A DNA stretch of 64,000 nt from NCBI RefSeq assembly GCF_003590095.1, contig NC_039492.1, positions 5,456,001 through 5,520,000 on the forward strand. The letters run 5' to 3'. Below are positions 58,198 through 64,000 of this stretch, piece by piece. The notes under the pieces are model-generated. The model worked only from the letters and a program-made list of their open reading frames with translations, was not told where the DNA came from and did no database searches. How positions within the stretch are numbered: position 1 is the first letter of the stretch; the number at the start of each line of letters is the position of its first letter. Made by a program: the position numbers and the translations under genes. This stretch comes from Trichoplusia ni (lineage: Eukaryota > Arthropoda > Insecta > Lepidoptera > Noctuidae).

Positions 58198-61100
58198 TGA
58201 TAAAAAAAATAGAAAAGAATTTACTAAATTAACTTAATAACCTAATTTTCTTTTTATTTGTTATTTAAGAACAATTCCCAGCCATGAAGCAAATACGGCC
58301 AATTGTTATTATTAGAACCTCACGGAATCCCATCAAAAGCCTTCTAACCTCCAGCCGCGTAAAAATACGCATAAACAGAGGTTATTTTTATCCGAGGTCA
58401 TTCGGTGGTGACGTCACAATGTTTCCTTGATACTGAATTCATGCTTAAATTATATTTAAATCGGTCATTAGCATAAGTCCTGCGGCCGCCGCCTAAATGA
58501 ATGCGCTTTCCGTGGTATTAGGGTTGGCAGAAATTAGATGCTGTGGACAAAGACTGATTTGATAATGTTATTTATTCAATCTAGCTTAGGTATAGTGGTG
58601 GATACCTAGGTATCTGATTCGGAACAGTGATTTAATTACGAGGTATTTTAAGCTAGTGTTAAAATTATAAGCTTCGATGCAGCAGGTACTTAATAAAATT
58701 AAAACGTGTACTGTTATTTTTTTAATTTGAATTGGTTGCACTTCTGAAAGTTTATTTTGCTAGTTTATTTTTATGTAAGTTAATTAATTACAGCGGATTG
58801 TAAAGCTATACAGTTTAATTTATAAAATCAATTAAAAGAATTAAGTTGAAGTGAAAATGTTTAATTAAAAACAGTATGTGCCAACCCTGCACCGTCGATC
58901 GTTTCCTCGCAACAATGCCAGATTTAATTCAATATGGCCAATTAACATGCTTACGTTACAATTTTATTAAACGCTCCATTTATCGTATCTGTATCTCGTT
59001 AATTCAGGCGGTTAATTCCAATGAGTTTTACTAGAAAACTATTAATAAACATCCACTAACAACTACTTCAAACATTTTGTCATTACGTATTTATAGACGT
59101 GAAAACATGTGTCATTCTGTTCGAAAATAAACATTATAAATCATCATAAATTGGATCCGCTCACTCGTAGACATAACAAATTAGTATTGCAACATTTAAT
59201 TCCAAAAATACATATTCAAAACAACAGCAAGAAGGTTAAGAAATAGAATATGTTTAAATAAAACAGGAAAATGTTACAAGCACCGCTTTATTCATAGATA
59301 AAGTCGTAATTTTCCAGCGCAGCATGCAATGGTTTTTCATACGAATATTTTCCTGCATATTTTAAACCGCATTCTCGAACTGAGTAAGAAACGAACATAA
59401 ATTCTTGTACACATTGCTTAAACAGTAGACAAAGCGTGTAATGAAAAACTGCACTAACAAAGTAGAGTCAACAAGATAACACGAAGCTGTATGTTTCTAC
59501 TTAAAGTTTTTAAAGGAAAATTCACTTGGAGTTGGTACTTAACAGTGCCCGGAGGACAACGTTAGATAGTAAAGAAAATGTATCTGCATAAGGCGCCCGC
59601 CACATGCATTCGCGTAATGAAACCCGCTCAGACGAGCAACAGGTTTCATAGGTAATATCACTGCTTTGAACTCCACTAAAGAGCTTAAGTTTTTTATTCG
59701 GAATGTCATTTTCACAGCATTCAGCGGATGTGTGAGATCTCTCACGTGAAACCTGTAAGCGTGGACTCTTAACGTCGCTTCGTGTGTCGCCTTATGTTCA
59801 CATTACGTATATTCTGTCCGTTTTTTGATAGAATGGAACATCGAATAAGAATATTTTTATTCTATTTATTTCGAAGTGACACAAAAACTTGGATATTAAA
59901 TTTTCGTCTATATTTTAAGCCCATTTTGGTGGCACGTTTCAGGAAAGTAGATTCCAGAATTGTTTCAACTTCGGGCCACTGGGATGGTATCGCGACAAAA
60001 AAGAAACAGTTTTCAACACAAAACATGTTTCCATTTTAGATAACGGTTTTCGCATTCGATTCACTGGAACAAAATATGCGAGTATATCAAATAGACTGTG
60101 CTAACTTCGGTAACAATAAAAATGATTTGTGGCATTCTGCGTCACATGTCCGGACAAAATCATTCATGGCGACTTTTTTGCGTTCCAGCGGATCTAAAGC
60201 TTTTGTTTGAAGCGCTTTTACCAAATTTAAAGCGCTTTAAAGGGGAATCCGTATTGTGCCAACGCAATAAGGACAGTAGAAACAAACGAAAATCCTGTGA
60301 ATTATGGTTTAGGCTCACCATTCCAGTTAAAACATTTCACTCCGAGAATGATCCTGAAACATGAGTACAAGGCAGATATATCGCCCCACAGTCGCAAAAC
60401 AGATAAATTGTATAACATCCGAACATCTTTCAGAGATCACAAAAGGCTGCAAAATCAATTCGGCCGGCGACGCATGTAGTTGGCAATATTTCAAATTCTC
60501 TTTGATGCAATATTTCCCTTCCTCTTTTCTCTCGAATTACGTAACCGAGGAAACGTGCTATCCGCATTTGTTAAGTTGACGTCTCAAGAAATTTGATACA
60601 CGACGTTCTGTTCGGTCAAAAGGTTTGTTTTTCTCCATCGCGTTTTCATTAGACTTTGGCGTTGGACTGATTCGATGGAGCTTGGACCTAATCGAGATGT
60701 CTCGCCGTTGAATGCAATCAGTCAGTTGATCACTAGCGAGCTTGTCGCCAAATGACGTTTACATTGCACTCGCTGTGACCATCCTTTCAATCCAAGTCTG
60801 GATGTCGTTTAACTGATTAATTTACTCTTCACTAACGGTTTATCCATGGAGACCGTTGTCAAGCCTTCGTAGGCGAGTGAAGTTTTACTTTTATATGCAA
60901 TTAAATAGTTAAATCTAAAGGAAATGAAATGCTTTGTGACTTTTCACTTCACTTAAATAAATTTACCAGCGATAATGATTTTTAGTGTCACTTCAAGGCG
61001 AGAAGTAGAAAAAATGAAAATTAGAATAAATAAAAAACAATCTTAAAAAAAAACGTTATATACAACGCAATTTTCTGATTCAACAATATGTGTATCTCCG

Positions 61101-64000
61101 CAATCGCAGGCTTTACAGGCAACTGTAAACAGCCAATGCCACAAGTTTAACAGAAAATATTAATTAAAATAATTCTTCCTGGAAAATGAAATGCCAGTGA
61201 TTATGTAAATCGCGCGAACGCGGTTTAAACGAATGCAATGCAAGTGGGCTTATTAATATGGTTATTTAGATACAGCAGGACTAGCTAATTATTTGAAATT
61301 TATCACTTTTCCATCCAACATGGAACGGCTTTTATCATAATTCTGGCAGAAATGTATTCTTACAGTGAATAAACAGAAAAAAAAGTTTCAATCAAATATT
61401 TACTCTGTTTTTTTTTAATAGCAGACATTATCGATATAATATATGATTTACTTTACTTAGTTATATCTCTGGTGCATCAAACACCGCAGTTAGTAATAAG
61501 TATGACGGTGCAATATTTTTGAAGCCAAGTATATCGCCATAAAGAATTTGGCATCAATCGCAAAGAACCAGACCGCATATATTCACAAACCCTGACCAAT
61601 ACCGAAGAAAATGTAGATAGCTACGTGTGTTACGTCCATGTGCCGTTTCGTATGCAACTTGTTTATCAATATGGTTAGTATGCCAGCAATGTACGTGAAA
61701 TGTGTTCGAATTACGTTTTGTCTACGAATGCCAAAATGCGCTTAGTCCAACTTTTGACGAAAATTGGACAATTCAGTGGTATGCAATTTTTGCATCGACC
61801 AAACGTTTTCTAACCATATAATCTTGGTTGAGTTGGTGTGTAGTTATTCTGGGCTGAGGATCGGCTTCTAAACAATTTAACCTTGTTTTATTAATTTATC
61901 CGTTAGTAAAACATACTGTAGGTATCTACGCTTTAATTGCTGTTTGTATACAAAAGGTCAAAAACAAGCCTGAAGACAAGCTCCCTATTTTAAAAAGTAC
62001 CCAACATAACTACGATCGCTAACGTTCATAGAAAAGAGTCAAGATTATATGGATAATATAACATTATCACTAAAGATTACTCAAATGTACTATCTAAGAA
62101 GACCGAACTAATCTAGGCTGATTGACGGTACCTGCTTTAAATGCTCACCATATATTGTCGACCGTGGTGATAAAATCACCAGTTTATTACGAATAGGTGT
62201 AAATCGATGTTGACGCTCGTTAATGAGTCTATAGTTTGTAATTACCTAGCTGTGTTTGATCGTTTCATCGTCCGAACGCTAAATAAAGCACTCACTAATG
62301 GCCCCTTCTAGGAGACAAAGTGCGCGCTAACGAGATATCTATTTTTTTAAAGCGAAAATGTTTTATTTGCGGAAAATTATATAAGAGCCTGTACTGGTGT
62401 TATTTTATCGTCATAAGATAAGTTTGAACACGTTTCTTTAAGTATTCTGTTAAAGATAGTTTGCATTTGGTACTTGAATGCAAATTTTATTTTTGTTTTT
62501 CTTGTGTGTCGGTACTTATAAAGTTTCTTGGTGATTCTTCTCGATAAGAATTATAGTTTGGAAAGGTGCGATTAGCGTCTAATTAACGTCCCGAAATCGC
62601 CTGAAAAAGACCATAAAAATAAAATGATTTTGATTTTAATAGGTAGGCACATGAACATGAATACACGAATTTTAGTAATACATTTTATTGTAAAATACTC
62701 ACCTATGGCAGTATAGGTAATATTCATTCCCTGAATAAAAACAAGATGGTTCTTTACAAACAACCATCGACACGACCATTACTCTTTCTGCGGTTAATGA
62801 TTTCAGATAAACAAAAATGATTGTAAAATTATTTTAAATGTCAACATTATTAATGTTACAATATGATGCAACGAACATTAATTGCATAAAGTTGTTAATG
62901 ATCTCATCATTTTCAATTGTTTCGTCATGAATATTAAAAGTTTTCCTTTCAATCAAACTGTTTTGTTGTTTATTTTTGGACGGCGGAGGGTATAGTTTAC
63001 AACGTCAAGTGACGATGTGTCTGCAGATTCGATTCTCACACCGAAAAAAACTAATACGCTAAGTTTGGATATTCGTGTGATTCTAATGCCTGTACTAATC
63101 CAAATAATGTATCATAATTCAACACTGAGTAAACAAGTTATCAAAGCCTGCTCATTCTAACTGTAACTGTAGATTAAAAAAAAGGTTTACTAACACTGTT
63201 ATCTTTTACTTTTGTTCGTATATTAAGGTGTCTCATACCATCGAACCGTGTTTTGTTTATACGTCGGAAAACAGTCTGGAAGACGAGTACATTCAAGTTT
63301 TTGCCGTGGAGTTATCGACAGCACTCGCGCCGGCCGTTCTTATCGGCTGATTTATGACGCTTATCTGGCGCGCTCCTTACTTAGATAGTGAACTCCAACA
63401 AAGTGGAGGTTTAATCAATCACTTAGCCGCTGGCGTTTTCAATTTGTCCTTTTAAGCATTCTCTTATCTGTTAAGTTTCAAGAATACAAATTCGATTAGG
63501 GGCGCGCTTTAAAAGCCTCCAGAGTCACGCTTTTGAATGAATTAGATATATCTGGGTAGGTTTTTTTGTTTGAACGAAGTGGCTGCTCAAATACTTGTAA
63601 CTAAAATTCTTGAGATTTTATTGTTGTTTACATTTTTGGAACATGTTTGTTAATAAATATAAAACTGTCTTCATATATTCCTTCAACATTTTCTGTCAAT
63701 ATATTTTCTTCTAACAAGAAAACCCTTACGAGGTTTTGTTCTCCGCATTCTCATTTCTCAGAACTAAGTACTCGTCCAACGATTTTGATAAAGCACCCGA
63801 CGAAAATATTCAGTGCGGCGCGCATTCAAAGTTACGGGGGCCACCATTAGCGCCTCAGCGGTCGCCGCCGACACTGCACACAACAATGGGGTGTAATGAA
63901 ATTTGTCGAACAACGTGGCATTCGGCGCACGTCCTCGCACCGGCGCCCGCTCAAATTGCCGCCTAATTAAATTACAACCTGCTGCAGCCGCGCCAACACG
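58198..64000. other. Unique host non-coding DNA
   Basis: No exon is recognised. Overlapping frames at 59782-60579 have no motif and poor coding character. The last 220 bases (63780-64000) are GC- and CpG-richer than the rest and could approach a promoter or exon outside the window. Confidence 0.5.

Overview
The window looks like insect nuclear DNA, most likely from a moth or butterfly (Lepidoptera), taken from a long-read scaffold. It is AT-rich, and none of its unique sequence encodes a recognisable host protein. The calls that place it in Lepidoptera are the interspersed repeats: a Helitron with a CTAG 3' terminus and the lepidopteran-style terminal hairpin, an R4/Dong-type LINE in a (TAA)n target, a 5S-rRNA-derived SINE, a tRNA-derived SINE and several retrotransposon tails familiar from moth genomes. 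These attributions rest on remembered family features, because no database search was possible.

Layout: 1-8946 is unique non-coding DNA with scattered SINE/LINE remnants. 8947-29175 is the first copy of a 20.2-kb block. 29176-30175 is exactly 1,000 N. 30176-50437 is the second copy of the same block in the same orientation. 50438-64000 is unique non-coding DNA with more SINE and LINE fragments. The two copies differ mainly by one-base indels. These are concentrated at the start of the second copy and the end of the first, which is how two overlapping contigs joined without merging would look. The real locus is therefore probably about 43 kb, not 64 kb.

The 20-kb block consists of about 9.6 kb of host non-coding DNA followed by a nested transposon. 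A roughly 6.9-kb autonomous Helitron lies on the minus strand (18591 onward; 39835 to about 50447). It encodes a 1,715-residue RepHel protein, which is an HUH replication initiator fused to a Pif1-type helicase. The gene has a TATA promoter, a minisatellite-bearing leader and a 13-unit 23-residue repeat at the protein N terminus. Each assembled copy carries one different single-base frame error, so the underlying gene is probably open. Its helicase Walker A motif reads GKP where GKT/S is expected.

Inside the (TAA)n run at the Helitron 5' end sits a plus-strand R4/Dong-type LINE. It is intact in the second copy as one 1,191-residue ORF with reverse transcriptase (YMDD), a CCHC finger and a PD...D restriction-like endonuclease. 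In the first copy the same ORF is broken by many indels near the contig end. A single nested insertion event, shown twice by the assembly, therefore accounts for all the large ORFs in the window.
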